64,000 nt of DNA from Porticoccaceae bacterium (GCA_021773435.1 JAJFKC010000039.1:124001-188000); one strand, 5' to 3'; counted from the first letter of the stretch, positions 26,452 through 36,466 are shown. Notes: generated by a model from the sequence alone, not told the origin. Translations and numbers: made by a program.

Positions 26452-26503
26452 TAATACCTGGCTCCAATACCTGACTCTAATGCCCTGCTCTAATCGCCTG
26501 ACC
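26452..26503. repeat. degenerate tandem repeat, 13 bp unit, four copies
   Basis: Units start at 26452, 26465, 26478 and 26491. The best pair is TAATACCTGGCTC and CAATACCTGACTC. It fills part of the 237 bp gap between the M23 peptidase gene and the Trm112-like gene. No gene is seen in that gap. Confidence 0.65.
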
Positions 26504-26594
26504 AATTAAACGGTCGGCTTCCCCAAGGCACAGCTTTGATGCCTAAATTACCAGGAAAATATCGCATCGAAAGATCTTTACACCGAAAGCACGG

Positions 26595-27437
26595 CTAAGG
26601 GCTTTTTGGATCAGTCCGACTTAGAGAGAAAAACTCCATTACCAACGCGGGATCAAGCCGTACCTTGAACCAGTTCATGCGCCAATCGAGGTGCGGACCG
26701 GTCGCGCGACCTCCCGCTCCGACCCGAGCCACGTCTTCGCCCTGTTCAACATAAGCGCCCTCCTCAACAAGGATTTCGCTGAGATGAATAAACGTCGACG
26801 AAATACCATAGCCGTGATCGACGATTAATGTACCTCCAGAATAGTACATATCGTCATAAGCGAGTTTGACAATACCGGCAGCTGGCATTTGCACCAGAGT
26901 GCCGACTGGTCGCGCAATATCGAGGCCATAGTGGGGTCTCTTAGGCACGCCATTGTAGATACGCTGGCTGCCATAAACGCCTGAAATTGGCCCCTCCAAA
27001 GGTCTAATAAAGCCCCGAAAAAAATCGGTGCGGCTATTGCTATCTGCTCGTGCCTGGCCTACCAGTGCCGTCTCTTTTCGGATTCGAGCCAACACTTCTT
27101 TCGGCGGTGTAACGGTGTTTTGTGGAACGCCATCCACCCGTTGTGTCTGATATTCACGAGCCAGCACCGGGTAATTAAATATCTGTTCTTCTCCGTCAAT
27201 AACCACCTTTACTTGCACCGTTCCTGAGGCATCACGGCCCAGACCAGCCACAAACTGACCCTCACCAGTCACTGCGACTAGTTGCCCCTGGAAATAAACC
27301 TGGGCCTCAGGATCAGTCTGCCCGACGACCATCGCTCCCGGTTGCCAAAGCCCTTTAAACTCCAGAGCATTGACCGGTGCATTGGTCAATGCAAGCGCGA
27401 GGACCAAACTTATAGACACAGCAACAGGCTTGTTCAT
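26595..27437 (-). CDS. M23 family metallopeptidase (periplasmic LytM-type)
   Basis: This is a secreted M23 peptidase that should act on peptidoglycan cross-links. It is 280 residues with a signal peptide (about 1-24, ending VNALE), an N-terminal beta-rich domain, and an M23 domain from about 150. The first metal motif HYGLD is present, and the second reads GPHLDW rather than the usual GPHLHW. I recall a subfamily with this Asp, so it may be normal there, but the residue is one that normally binds zinc. Its ATG overlaps the recX stop by 4 bp. Confidence 0.86.
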   Translation of the reverse strand: MNKPVAVSISLVLALALTNAPVNALEFKGLWQPGAMVVGQTDPEAQVYFQGQLVAVTGEGQFVAGLGRDASGTVQVKVVIDGEEQIFNYPVLAREYQTQRVDGVPQNTVTPPKEVLARIRKETALVGQARADSNSRTDFFRGFIRPLEGPISGVYGSQRIYNGVPKRPHYGLDIARPVGTLVQMPAAGIVKLAYDDMYYSGGTLIVDHGYGISSTFIHLSEILVEEGAYVEQGEDVARVGAGGRATGPHLDWRMNWFKVRLDPALVMEFFSLSRTDPKSP

Positions 27438-27958
27438 AAGCTGTGCCGCGCGCTATTTAAGGCATAAGCGATGTGCTCTGCATCAAACCCCCGGTACTGC
27501 AGGAAGCGCGACCGTTTGGCTTTTTCCTTTATTTGCATGTTAGATCTGTTTTTCAGGACTTCGTCATTAACCGGGCTACAGCCAAACTTCTTATCCGCAA
27601 CTGCGGCCGCAAGATCGCGCCAGTCGGCCCCGCAATTGGCAACCGCGTTGGCAGCCAGTTGCTTGCTGATACCGCGCGTCTGTAGCGCCTGAACTATTCT
27701 TCTTGGCCCCTGCCCTTTGATCACTTTCGACCTCACGAGTGCTTCGGCGAAACGTTGATCTGACTGCAAATCATCTTTTATCAGTTTGTCGAGCACCCCC
27801 GACAAGACCAGCAAACCATCCCCATCCAGAGCCAATTTTCTGGTCAACTTTTCGGCCAATTCAAGGCGGGAATGTTCTCGACGGGCCAACAGATTCATAG
27901 CCTTTAATCGCAATGCAGCCGGAGTAATTGAGAGAGGGGTATCAGCTTGATCAGTCAC
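27434..27958 (-). CDS. recX: regulatory protein RecX
   Basis: RecX caps and inhibits RecA filaments. The product is about 174 residues from GTG 27958, and the core LARREHSRLELAEKL is followed by ALVRSKVIKGQGPRRIVQAL and RGFDAEHIAYAL, the family three-helix repeats. A TTG at 28027 would add 23 residues that overlap the preceding gene by 35 bp. I prefer GTG 27958 because that length fits RecX. In most gammaproteobacteria recX directly follows recA; here a DUF4126 gene lies between. Confidence 0.88.
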   Translation of the reverse strand: MTDQADTPLSITPAALRLKAMNLLARREHSRLELAEKLTRKLALDGDGLLVLSGVLDKLIKDDLQSDQRFAEALVRSKVIKGQGPRRIVQALQTRGISKQLAANAVANCGADWRDLAAAVADKKFGCSPVNDEVLKNRSNMQIKEKAKRSRFLQYRGFDAEHIAYALNSARHSL

Positions 27959-27992
27959 TCGCGAGTACCGGTCTGAGCGGGCAAAATTTGTC

Positions 27993-28682
27993 TTACGATT
28001 GATCCTTAGCCACGCCGATAGGCGCAATTGTAGCGGGATCTTGACCTGGATTTGGGTTTGAATCTGGTGGGTTTTTCACCAGGCCTAACCACCTACCTAT
28101 ACGCCGGAATACTGCTCTTAAAAGTCGCCAAATTTTGGGTAGCAACCAGATAACGAGAATAATAAAGATAATCATCAATGCGACAAACAGCCATGGATGA
28201 TTGAACATTGCCCAAAGCCCAGCTAACACGAGCACATCCTCGCCGATAGATGCGCCCCAGTTAGAAAACGGTTCTGGACTGGTATTGATCAGGACGCGGG
28301 ATGAGGCCTTGGTGAAATGACTGCCAGTGGCAAAGGAGCCACCGACTAATCCCGCACCAATTTGTAATGCTGGAGTCACGTCACCCACCGCTCCGGCAGC
28401 GAGCAAAGCACCCGCAGGAATTCGGATAAAGGTGTGTAGGGCATCCCAGCCAGAATCAACTCCCGGCACTTTGTCAGCAAAAAATTCGACCACATACATC
28501 AGGCATGCCGCGCCAATCACCACCGGATTTTCCAACACCAGCAACTCGCCGGGCAACTCAATATTGCCGCTAAGGCCGGCAAAACCCAACACGGCAATCT
28601 CCGCATATAGATTGATACCACTGGCCCAACCCACACCCATCACCAGCGCCAGGGTTGTTATCAGCTCCTGGTATGCATCCAT
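27993..28682 (-). CDS. DUF4126 membrane protein
   Basis: This is a polytopic membrane protein of 229 residues in the DUF4126 family, function unknown. It opens with a membrane segment and the GVGWASGINLYAEIAVLGFAG block, followed by YVVEFFADKVPGVDSGWDALHTFIRIP, the most conserved segment. Several more helices follow, then a soluble, Pro- and Asn-rich C-terminus. It sits between recA (49 bp upstream) and recX on the same strand, so it may be transcribed from the SOS-controlled recA promoter. That suggests damage induction but does not prove it. Confidence 0.85.
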   Translation of the reverse strand: MDAYQELITTLALVMGVGWASGINLYAEIAVLGFAGLSGNIELPGELLVLENPVVIGAACLMYVVEFFADKVPGVDSGWDALHTFIRIPAGALLAAGAVGDVTPALQIGAGLVGGSFATGSHFTKASSRVLINTSPEPFSNWGASIGEDVLVLAGLWAMFNHPWLFVALMIIFIILVIWLLPKIWRLLRAVFRRIGRWLGLVKNPPDSNPNPGQDPATIAPIGVAKDQS

Positions 28683-28731
28683 AGAAACTACCTGATTAAC
28701 TCACTCGAACAATACAGATCAAACTCAGCAC

Positions 28732-29784
28732 CTAATCCTCTACCACATCAGGTTCTTCCTGTAGCTCTACCAGCTCAGGCGATTCAGCATCTACTTGATC
28801 ACCCATCAATTGCTGGCGAATCAAGGTTTCTATCTCTGCGGCAATATCGGGATGATCGCCCAAATATTGACAGGAATTGGCTTTGCCCTGACCTATTTTT
28901 TCGCCCTGATAAGAATACCAGGCTCCGGCCTTATTAATTAAATCGCATTTAACTCCCAGATCGACAATTTCGCCAAGGCGATTAATCCCGGTGCCGTAAA
29001 GAATTTGGAATTCAGCCTGTCTAAATGGCGGAGCGACCTTATTTTTGACCACTTTCACACGGGTTTCATTGCCGACCACTTCTTCGCCTTCCTTGACCGC
29101 ACCAATACGACGAATATCAAGCCGCACGGAGGAGTAAAACTTAAGAGCATTACCACCGGTGGTGGTTTCGGGGCTACCAAACATAACGCCGATTTTCATA
29201 CGAATCTGGTTGATGAAAATCACCAGGCAATTGGAATTTTTGATATTACCTGTCAGCTTACGTAGGGCCTGGGACATTAACCTCGCCTGCAAACCAACAT
29301 GGGTGTCACCCATATCGCCTTCAATTTCAGCCCTGGGTGTTAAAGCCGCGACGGAGTCTATAACCAGCACATCAATGGCACCAGAACGCACCAGCATATC
29401 GGTCACTTCCAGGGCCTGCTCGCCGGTATCTGGCTGAGACAGCATCAGGTCGTCAACTTTAACCCCTAACTTTTCAGCGTAGATAGGATCAAGCGCGTGC
29501 TCCGCATCAATAAAAGCACAGGTACCACCCTGCTTCTGCGCCTCAGCAATCACTGACAGAGTCAGAGTAGTTTTACCCGAGGATTCCGGCCCGTATATCT
29601 CCACAACACGTCCCTTCGGCAGGCCACCAATACCCAGAGCGACATCAAGACCCAGAGAGCCGGTTGAAATACTGGGTATCGCGACGTGCTCCTTGTCGCC
29701 CATCCGCATTACCGTGCCTTTACCAAATTGTCGTTCAATCTGGCCAAGGGCCGCCTGTAATGCCTTTTCCTTATTTGGATCCAT
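28732..29784 (-). CDS. recA: recombinase RecA
   Basis: RecA forms filaments on single-stranded DNA, promotes strand exchange and triggers the SOS response. It is 350 residues from ATG 29784, which has GAGGTG eight bases upstream (a GTG at 29793 would lie in that site). Walker [10 protein letters not shown] is at about 65-73, Walker B is near 140 ([11 protein letters not shown]), and loop L2 [17 protein letters not shown] is near 210. The C-terminus is acidic. A perfect SOS box lies about 140 bp upstream. Confidence 0.98.
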   Translation of the reverse strand: MDPNKEKALQAALGQIERQFGKGTVMRMGDKEHVAIPSISTGSLGLDVALGIGGLPKGRVVEIYGPESSGKTTLTLSVIAEAQKQGGTCAFIDAEHALDPIYAEKLGVKVDDLMLSQPDTGEQALEVTDMLVRSGAIDVLVIDSVAALTPRAEIEGDMGDTHVGLQARLMSQALRKLTGNIKNSNCLVIFINQIRMKIGVMFGSPETTTGGNALKFYSSVRLDIRRIGAVKEGEEVVGNETRVKVVKNKVAPPFRQAEFQILYGTGINRLGEIVDLGVKCDLINKAGAWYSYQGEKIGQGKANSCQYLGDHPDIAAEIETLIRQQLMGDQVDAESPELVELQEEPDVVED

Positions 29785-30145
29785 CAATATCACCTCTGTG
29801 TATGTTGTTTCTTTAGCGTCGTGTTCAATCTGCTCATTTCAGCAAACCATCTTGCTATCAAAAGTGTCGTACTCTGGGAGTGCTTAGGCATCGTCATTGA
29901 CATAGTAGCTAAGAAACACCAGAATACTGTATAACTATACAGCTAATTAAGTCGTTCGGGCAACCAGTCTCTGTGCAAATCTTGCCACAGATTTCACCCC
30001 GTTTTTCATGTCGACATCCAGTCTTGTACACCCCGCAACTTAAACCACCACGGGCACAATTGCTAGATTTCTCAACACTATGTTTTAAGTAACACTCTTG
30101 CCGTAGAATTCCTCGCTTTAGATGCTCGACTATACAAGCCCAATC
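29785..30145. promoter_or_regulatory. recA-mutS divergent intergenic region
   Basis: These 361 bp hold the recA promoter with its SOS box and, on the other side, the mutS promoter. I see no gene or repeat here. The usual cinA gene found between mutS and recA in pseudomonads is absent. Confidence 0.5.
29925..29944 (-). promoter_or_regulatory. LexA (SOS) box of recA
   Basis: CTGTATAACTATACAG at 29927-29942 matches the gammaproteobacterial LexA consensus CTGT-N8-ACAG and is nearly palindromic. On the minus strand it is followed at once by TATTCT (29926-29921), which aligns with the recA -10 position in E. coli. LexA bound here would block the promoter. Confidence 0.92.
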
Positions 30146-32866
30146 ATGGCCGCACGCGCAAACACATCCAGCCAACATACCCCGATGATGCAGCAATATC
30201 TGCGTATCAAAGCGGATTTTCCTCATACTCTGCTGTTTTATCGGATGGGTGATTTTTACGAGTTATTTTTTGACGATGCTAAAAAAGCTGCCCACCTGCT
30301 CGATGTCACTCTAACCTCACGAGGTAAAACGGCGGGGCAGCCAATCCCCATGGCTGGCGTGCCCCATCACGCTGCCGAGAATTACCTGGCAAGGCTGGTC
30401 AAAATGGGCGAATCGGTGGCCATCTGCGAGCAAACTGGTGACCCAGCGACCAGTAAAGGCCCGGTTGAGCGCGAGGTAAAGCGAGTTCTAACGCCGGGCA
30501 CCGTTAGCGATGAAGCCTTGCTTGATGATCGCCATGACAACCTGCTGGTGGCCATTTACTGCGATAGCAAAGACATTTCGGACGAAGCGGTTCATCCACG
30601 TCGGGAACCGGTCAATACCGAGGGTGGGGAGCCAAAAAACTTCGGGATTGCTTCCCTCGACATTAGCAGTGGTCGCTTTAATGTGCTGGAGGTTAATGGT
30701 GTCGATGCCTTACTCGGCGAGCTACAAAGACTCAGGCCCGCTGAGCTACTGGTCATGGATCATCTACTCGAAACTGATCAAATCAAACAATTCTCCGGCT
30801 TGCGCACTTGCCCGGATTGGGAGTTTGATCTGGACTCCGCGCAGCGGAATCTGTGTCGGCAATTTAAAGTCGCTGACCTGAGCGGCTTTGGTTGTAATCA
30901 CTTAATACTGGCCCTCTCTGCGGCAGGCTGTTTACTCAATTATGCTTTGGAAACACAGCGTAGCGCCCTGCCCCATGTTTGCTCTATTCGTCACGATTCT
31001 AGCGACGAGAGCGTTATTCTGGACGCAGCGACACGGCGCAATCTCGAGATCGACACCAGCACCCAGAGCTATTCTTCATCGGGTTCCACCAATAGCTCGA
31101 TGGGTAACACAACAACCACCATCAGCAGCCAGCAAGCCACCCTCCTTGCGGTTATGGACAATACTCACACGGCGATGGGCGGACGTTTATTGCGCCGCTG
31201 GCTGACCCGGCCATTACGCGACCTGGCAATACTCGCTGAACGGCAGCAGTGTATCGCCGAACTACAGAGCGATTATCACTATGAAGGCGTATCGGAAACA
31301 CTGGCCAACATCGGCGATATGGAGCGCATCCTTGCCCGCCTGGCATTGCGCTCAGCACGTCCCCGAGACCTGATTCGACTGAGGGATTCCCTTGCCGTAC
31401 TACCGCAATTGCAAACCGAGCTTGGTAGCCTCATCGAGCCCTTAAACAAGCGGCTACGAGAACAAATTGCGACGTTTCCGGAGCAGCTGGATTTGCTCAA
31501 CCGGGCGCTGCTCGATAACCCCCCGGTGGTAATTCGCGAAGGGGGCGTCATCGCTGAAAGTTTTGATAGTGAGTTAGATGAACTCCGTGCCATAAGCACC
31601 AATGCTAGTGGCTACCTGCTGAAGCTTGAAGAACGAGAAAAAACCGAAACCGGCATTGCGTCGTTAAAAGTCGGTTACAACCGAGTCCACGGTTATTACA
31701 TTGAAATCAGTAAGGCTCAATCAGCAGATGCACCCGAGCGCTATATTCGCAGGCAAACCCTGAAAAACGCAGAGCGCTACATCACCCCCGAACTAAAAAC
31801 CTTTGAAGACAAAGCCCTGAGTGCAAAAAGCCGGGCACTGGCCAGAGAGCGAGCGCTTTACGATCAACTTTTGGAAGATCTCAACATTAATTTCCAGGCC
31901 TTGCAAAATTCCGCCGGCGCGGTGGCCGAGCTAGATGTCCTGGTCAATCTCGCTGAACGCGCCCTGAGTCTTGATTTTTGTCGCCCCGAGCTTCGCGAAG
32001 AACCGGGTATTACCATAACCGGGGGGCGACACCCGGTTGTAGAGCATATTCAGGACACCACCTTTGTCGCCAATGATCTTGCACTCAATGATTCGCGGCG
32101 CATGTTGATCATCACCGGCCCCAATATGGGTGGCAAATCTACCTACATGCGTCAGGCGGCGCTGATCGTTCTACTCGCCCATACTGGCAGTAGCGTGCCA
32201 GCAAGCGCAGCAACAATCGGTATTGTCGATCGAATTTTCACCCGTATCGGATCGTCCGATGATCTAGCGGGCGGGCGCTCGACTTTTATGGTGGAAATGA
32301 CGGAAACGGCTAATATCCTTCACAATGCTACCGACAAAAGTCTGGTTCTACTCGACGAAATTGGCCGCGGCACCAGCACCTTTGATGGCCTATCTCTGGC
32401 CTGGGCATGTGGCATTCACCTTGCCGAGGAAGTGCGCGCCTTCACACTTTTTGCGACCCACTATTTTGAGCTGACCGCTTTGCCCGACCAAATTGACGCC
32501 GTCGCTAATGTGCATTTAACCGCTAGCGAATATCAGGATAAAATCGTCTTTCTCCACGATGTTCAGGAGGGGCCAGCCAGCCAGAGCTACGGCGTCCAGG
32601 TGGCGAAACTTGCGGGGGTACCAGACGCCGTTATCGCTACCGCCCAGCAAGAATTACGCAATCTGGAAAATAACGCGCCCCTCAGCAATAAAGCTGGTGA
32701 CGCGGAACGTCAGCCCCAGCAGCCTGACCTTTTTGTAAGCCCTTCTCATCTCGCCTCTGTACAGGCCCTCACAGAGGAGCTTGATCGTCTTGATCCCGAT
32801 GAGCTATCACCGAGAGCGGCACTGGACGCAATTTTTGAGCTAAAAGCCCTGCGTGATAAGCGCTAG
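30146..32866 (+). CDS. mutS: DNA mismatch repair protein MutS
   Basis: MutS recognises mismatches. It is 906 residues from ATG 30146, longer than the usual 850-870. It has the N-terminal mismatch-binding motif [11 protein letters not shown], the core and clamp regions, Walker [14 protein letters not shown]-type motifs [14 protein letters not shown] and [13 protein letters not shown], and the dimerisation helix and C-terminal tail. Two insertions relative to E. coli are visible: one near residues 142-167 ([14 protein letters not shown]) and a Ser/Thr-rich one near 308-330 ([15 protein letters not shown]). An upstream ATG at 30122 would add eight residues. It diverges from recA. Confidence 0.96.
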   Translation: MAARANTSSQHTPMMQQYLRIKADFPHTLLFYRMGDFYELFFDDAKKAAHLLDVTLTSRGKTAGQPIPMAGVPHHAAENYLARLVKMGESVAICEQTGDPATSKGPVEREVKRVLTPGTVSDEALLDDRHDNLLVAIYCDSKDISDEAVHPRREPVNTEGGEPKNFGIASLDISSGRFNVLEVNGVDALLGELQRLRPAELLVMDHLLETDQIKQFSGLRTCPDWEFDLDSAQRNLCRQFKVADLSGFGCNHLILALSAAGCLLNYALETQRSALPHVCSIRHDSSDESVILDAATRRNLEIDTSTQSYSSSGSTNSSMGNTTTTISSQQATLLAVMDNTHTAMGGRLLRRWLTRPLRDLAILAERQQCIAELQSDYHYEGVSETLANIGDMERILARLALRSARPRDLIRLRDSLAVLPQLQTELGSLIEPLNKRLREQIATFPEQLDLLNRALLDNPPVVIREGGVIAESFDSELDELRAISTNASGYLLKLEEREKTETGIASLKVGYNRVHGYYIEISKAQSADAPERYIRRQTLKNAERYITPELKTFEDKALSAKSRALARERALYDQLLEDLNINFQALQNSAGAVAELDVLVNLAERALSLDFCRPELREEPGITITGGRHPVVEHIQDTTFVANDLALNDSRRMLIITGPNMGGKSTYMRQAALIVLLAHTGSSVPASAATIGIVDRIFTRIGSSDDLAGGRSTFMVEMTETANILHNATDKSLVLLDEIGRGTSTFDGLSLAWACGIHLAEEVRAFTLFATHYFELTALPDQIDAVANVHLTASEYQDKIVFLHDVQEGPASQSYGVQVAKLAGVPDAVIATAQQELRNLENNAPLSNKAGDAERQPQQPDLFVSPSHLASVQALTEELDRLDPDELSPRAALDAIFELKALRDKR

Positions 32867-32930
32867 CACCATATTCGTACAATCTAGTCGGTCGGTTCAT
32901 TTTGCTATAACGAGTGTTTAGCAATTCAGC

Positions 32931-32936
32931 TATAAT
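32931..32936 (+). promoter_or_regulatory. candidate -10 element for fdxA
   Basis: A perfect TATAAT follows CAGC, 135 bp upstream of fdxA. No good -35 hexamer stands at 17 bp, so this is weakly supported. Confidence 0.35.
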
Positions 32937-32950
32937 ACGCGCCACTTTTT

Positions 32951-33019
32951 AGTCCAAAAGACCTAATCAGTCCAGAATACTTATTTAATCCAGAAAATTT
33001 TGTAATCCAATTTATTTTT
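32951..33019. repeat. degenerate tandem repeat, 17-18 bp unit, in the fdxA leader
   Basis: Four poor copies start at 32951, 32969, 32986 and 33003, sharing AGTCCA or AATCCA followed by an A/T-rich half. They fill most of the fdxA 5' leader. The weakest of the arrays in this window. Confidence 0.35.
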
Positions 33020-33070
33020 CACCTGGATCAGTATTCTTAACTTCAACTCGCTATACAGGAAATCATAACC

Positions 33071-33394
33071 ATGACGTTTATCGTCGGGGAAAACTGCATC
33101 AAATGTAAATACACTGATTGCGTAGAAGTATGCCCGGTGGATTGTTTTTACGAGGGACCCAATTTCCTGGTTATTCACCCCGACGAGTGTATCGATTGTG
33201 CCCTGTGCGAGCCGGAATGCCCTATCGAAGCCATTTATGCTGAAGATGAGATACCGGAGGGTCAGGAAGTATTTCTCGAACTCAATAGCGAGCTTGCCGA
33301 AGTGTGGCCCAATATCACCATTAAAAAAGATGGGCCACCTGATGCCGAAGAATGGGAAGGCAAACCCGGCAAACTGGCCCTACTGGAACGCTAG
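33071..33394 (+). CDS. fdxA: 7Fe ferredoxin (FdxA, [3Fe-4S][4Fe-4S])
   Basis: This 107-residue ferredoxin is of the Azotobacter FdI type. The first cluster motif is [14 protein letters not shown] and the second is [12 protein letters not shown], with the spacing expected for one 3Fe-4S and one 4Fe-4S cluster. The C-terminal tail ends with [13 protein letters not shown], as in the family. It donates low-potential electrons to unknown partners. It sits between mutS and rpoS, its conserved place in pseudomonad-type gammaproteobacteria, and converges on rpoS. Confidence 0.96.
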   Translation: MTFIVGENCIKCKYTDCVEVCPVDCFYEGPNFLVIHPDECIDCALCEPECPIEAIYAEDEIPEGQEVFLELNSELAEVWPNITIKKDGPPDAEEWEGKPGKLALLER

Positions 33395-33463
33395 CAAATT
33401 TTTGCGACTTTCGGTAAACCGACCAGCTTCGATTTCGTTCGACCCCCAAATTAAGTAAGCCTT

Positions 33464-34405
33464 TCAGTCACCAAATAGCACATCGCTTTCAATGCCCTGC
33501 CTGCGCAAAATAGTTCGCAATAAAGCCAGTGCTTCAATTTGAATTTGTCTAACCCGCTCACGAGTCAAACCCACCGCACTGCCAACCTGCTCCAGAGTTG
33601 AGGCATCATAACCTCGTAAACCGAAGCGACGGGCCAGGATTTCCTGCTGCTTGCCCGTAAGGCGCTTCAACAAACCCTCGAGAGTGACATTAATATCTTC
33701 GCCCTCGGCGACCTTATCAGGGCGCTCGCCATCATTGTCGACAATGGAGTCAACCAGCGTGCGGTTATCATCTCCAATAGTGATATCAACCGAACCTACG
33801 CGCTCGTTTAAGCGCATTATTTTTTCAATATCGGCGGGGCTTTTTTCCAGTTGCTCAGCGATTTCCCTGGCGGAGGGTTTATGGTCAAGGGTTTGGCCCA
33901 ATTGCCGAGATATTCGTAGACATTTATTAAGCTCTTTAACCACGTGCACCGGCAGACGAATAGTCCGAGTTTGGTTCATCAAACCCCGTTCAATATTCTG
34001 ACGAATCCACCAGGTGGCATAGGTTGAAAAACGAAATCCGAGGTCGGGGTTAAACTTTTCGACAGCCCTGATCAGGCCAAGATTACCCTCTTCAATAAGA
34101 TCAAGCAGGGTCAAACCGCGATTAACATAACGCCGCGCTATTTTTACTACCAGGCGCAAGTTGCTTTCAATCATCCGCTTACGGGACGCTTCGTCACCCT
34201 CGCGGGCGAGACTTGCGTAGTGTACTTCTTCCTGCGCCGACAACAGGGGCGTATAACCAATTTCCTTCAAATACAGGCTAGCGACATCAATCGCTGGCCC
34301 AGCTTTGGCTTTGGTTTTGATCCCAGTCTCTGCACCCAAAGCCTGGTTGCGCGTCCCTCTGGCTCCTATATCCGGTGATATATCTGGTGACATATCTCGT
34401 GGCAT
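33464..34405 (-). CDS. rpoS: RNA polymerase sigma factor RpoS
   Basis: This is the stationary-phase and general stress sigma factor. It is 313 residues with region 1.2 ([16 protein letters not shown]), region 2 ([33 protein letters not shown]), region 3 and region 4 (helix-turn-helix [19 protein letters not shown]). The first 13 codons are made of a 12 bp tandem repeat ([12 protein letters not shown]), unlike the usual acidic RpoS start. Downstream Met codons at 2-3 positions make the true start slightly uncertain. It follows nlpD in the superoperon; RpoS levels are usually set by translation and proteolysis. Confidence 0.96.
   Translation of the reverse strand: MPRDMSPDISPDIGARGTRNQALGAETGIKTKAKAGPAIDVASLYLKEIGYTPLLSAQEEVHYASLAREGDEASRKRMIESNLRLVVKIARRYVNRGLTLLDLIEEGNLGLIRAVEKFNPDLGFRFSTYATWWIRQNIERGLMNQTRTIRLPVHVVKELNKCLRISRQLGQTLDHKPSAREIAEQLEKSPADIEKIMRLNERVGSVDITIGDDNRTLVDSIVDNDGERPDKVAEGEDINVTLEGLLKRLTGKQQEILARRFGLRGYDASTLEQVGSAVGLTRERVRQIQIEALALLRTILRRQGIESDVLFGD
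34368..34403. repeat. 12 bp tandem repeat (three copies) inside the rpoS start
   Basis: Units at 34368, 34380 and 34392 (ATATCCGGTGAT, ATATCTGGTGAC, ATATCTCGTGGC) encode four-residue repeats at the RpoS N-terminus. Each copy keeps frame. Confidence 0.8.
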
Positions 34406-34597
34406 AGTTGCCTCCTTAATTCACTTCCTACGGAAGCAAGGACGACCAACGTTGCCACTTTTATTGGGCAATCGCAAGCAGTATTTCTTGATTAATCAGT
34501 GGCTTAAGGTTTAAAAAACCGTAATAACAAATTGTTTTATAAGCTGTTTGTTAGCGAATTAGTCGCCAGGCAAAATATTATTTCCTGGGTGAAAATA

Positions 34598-35506
34598 TTA
34601 TTCCCTTGGCAGCAGACGCATCGGATCGACCGGTTTACCACTTTTTCTCAGTTCAAAATAGAGTCGACCCCGATTATTGGCATCCCCACCAACCGTCGAT
34701 ATGGGCACGCCAGCTTTGACCCTGTCGCCCTCACGCACCGACAAAGTGCGATTATGAGCATAGGCGCTCAGATAGATTTCGCTGTGCTTAATAATGATGA
34801 GATTGCCATACCCCCGCAAACCACTACCGGCATAGACGACGACGCCATCAGCCGCAGCACCCACGGTTCGACCCGGCAACGACTGGATATTAATCCCTTT
34901 GAACACCTTACTCGCATCGTAATGGCGAGACACCGCGCCTTTAATAGGCCAACGCCAGTTTAACTTTCCGCCCGGCCATTTATAGGCAGTGGAATACGCT
35001 GTGGCACTTGCGTTATTTGATTTTGTTGTGGTTCTGGTTTTGTTTGACGGTCGGTTTATCTTGATATTGGGCTGACGACTGGGCAGAAGTTCGGGCTTCG
35101 TCGTTGGTTTTTTAACTACCGCTATTTTCTGGCTCGATCTCGACTTTGTCAGCGGGGGACGCGAAGTATCCAGGGTCAGCTGCTGTCCAACATTAATGCG
35201 ATAAGGCGGCGCCAAATTATTTGCTCGCGCCAGTGCATCCATATCTTTTTCATACTGCCAGGCGATGGAGAAAAGCGTATCACCGGCGGCCACCAGGTGA
35301 TAAGTAATACGTTGATCCGGTGGTTGCATGCGAGTGCTCACCGGTGCCGGGTTAAAAGCACAACCAGAGACAATGCCCACAGATACCACCAGGGCAATCA
35401 TCAGGGGCCGAAAAAGGTATGCATGATAGATATTGGGCAATCGACGCAATAGGTAATTTAAATACTGTTTGTTCGCGCGTTTGCCCCTGGCCACAGCATT
35501 GCTCAT
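34598..35506 (-). CDS. nlpD: NlpD-like lipoprotein (LysM plus degenerate M23 domain)
   Basis: NlpD activates periplasmic amidases during cell division. It is 302 residues, beginning with a basic region, a membrane stretch and a lipobox ending in SGC near residue 49. A LysM motif (ITYHLVAAGDTLFSIAWQYE) lies near 68, a Thr-, Lys- and Ser-rich linker runs about 115-180, and the M23-like domain follows. The metal site is degenerate (SRHYDASKVFKG, no HxxxD; no HxH), as expected of the activator rather than an enzyme. The ATG overlaps the DUF368 stop by 4 bp. nlpD-rpoS order is conserved. Confidence 0.93.
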   Translation of the reverse strand: MSNAVARGKRANKQYLNYLLRRLPNIYHAYLFRPLMIALVVSVGIVSGCAFNPAPVSTRMQPPDQRITYHLVAAGDTLFSIAWQYEKDMDALARANNLAPPYRINVGQQLTLDTSRPPLTKSRSSQKIAVVKKPTTKPELLPSRQPNIKINRPSNKTRTTTKSNNASATAYSTAYKWPGGKLNWRWPIKGAVSRHYDASKVFKGINIQSLPGRTVGAAADGVVVYAGSGLRGYGNLIIIKHSEIYLSAYAHNRTLSVREGDRVKAGVPISTVGGDANNRGRLYFELRKSGKPVDPMRLLPRE

Positions 35507-36453
35507 AGCTGCTTCTGCTGACTCCCACCGACGTACTCAAGCATTAATACCAGAGACAAGCCAAACACCATTGATGCCAGGACAGCAAGATACTGAGGAT
35601 CACCGACTGCCTCAGCGTAGGTCGTGGGCCAATAAAGGTGTGGTTGTTGCAGCGCCTGTCCCGCATCTGTATGAGTAAGCACAGATTGTTTCCAGGGCCA
35701 GACCACGGCCAGCGAGCCGACCAGAAAGCCGGTCAACAACGACAGTGTTAAATTATGAAAGCGCATCAAAAGCCAATACAGAAATCGGGAAAAAGCCAGC
35801 AGACCAGTGGCACAGCCGGCCGCAAATAGTATCAACACCGAAAAGTCTGCCCGTACCACTGCACTGAGGATAACCGGATACATGCCCAACAATAGTAGTA
35901 TGAAGCTACCTGAAATCCCCGGCAAAATCATCGCACATATGGCCACCATACCCGCGCCAAAAATATGCGCCGGGTGAGGTACCGATTCGGCCGGAATATT
36001 GATATGTGGAACAAACGTAGTGCCTAACACCACACCTGTGCCGACCAGCAATAACAACCAACAGGCGATACTGCGCATCTGGATCTGACGCCAGATATAA
36101 ATGACAGATGCGACGATCAGTCCAAAAAAGAAGCCCCAGACCAACAGCGGATGCTCGTTGAGAAGGTAGGTAAGTAACCGGGCAAATGTGGCAACGCTAA
36201 GTAAAATGCCACTCAGAAGGACGGTCAAAAAAGTGCCCTGAATAGTTTGCCAGCATGCGCCGATGCCCTGATTGCGTAACACACGGAGGGCACCTAGATT
36301 AAATGAGCCTATGGCGCTAAGCAGTTGCTCATAAATTCCCGATATAAAAGCGATGGTGCCACCCGACACTCCCGGCACCACGTCGGCCGCGCCCATAGCG
36401 ACGCCCTTGCAGAACAGGGTGAAATGGCGGCGTAGAAAATTCATGGACGTCAA
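35503..36453 (-). CDS. DUF368 membrane protein (undecaprenyl phosphate translocase-related)
   Basis: This is a polytopic membrane protein of 316 residues in the DUF368 family. It opens with MGAADVVPGVSGGTIAFISGIYEQLL, the family hallmark, and the second repeat ICAMILPGISGSFILLLLGMY near residue 175 reflects an internal duplication. DUF368 proteins have been reported to recycle undecaprenyl phosphate across the membrane. I cannot verify that from sequence here. It sits between pcm and nlpD, where surE and pcm usually meet, and its stop overlaps the nlpD start. Confidence 0.88.
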   Translation of the reverse strand: MTSMNFLRRHFTLFCKGVAMGAADVVPGVSGGTIAFISGIYEQLLSAIGSFNLGALRVLRNQGIGACWQTIQGTFLTVLLSGILLSVATFARLLTYLLNEHPLLVWGFFFGLIVASVIYIWRQIQMRSIACWLLLLVGTGVVLGTTFVPHINIPAESVPHPAHIFGAGMVAICAMILPGISGSFILLLLGMYPVILSAVVRADFSVLILFAAGCATGLLAFSRFLYWLLMRFHNLTLSLLTGFLVGSLAVVWPWKQSVLTHTDAGQALQQPHLYWPTTYAEAVGDPQYLAVLASMVFGLSLVLMLEYVGGSQQKQL

Positions 36454-36466
36454 ACCAGGCTAGCGC

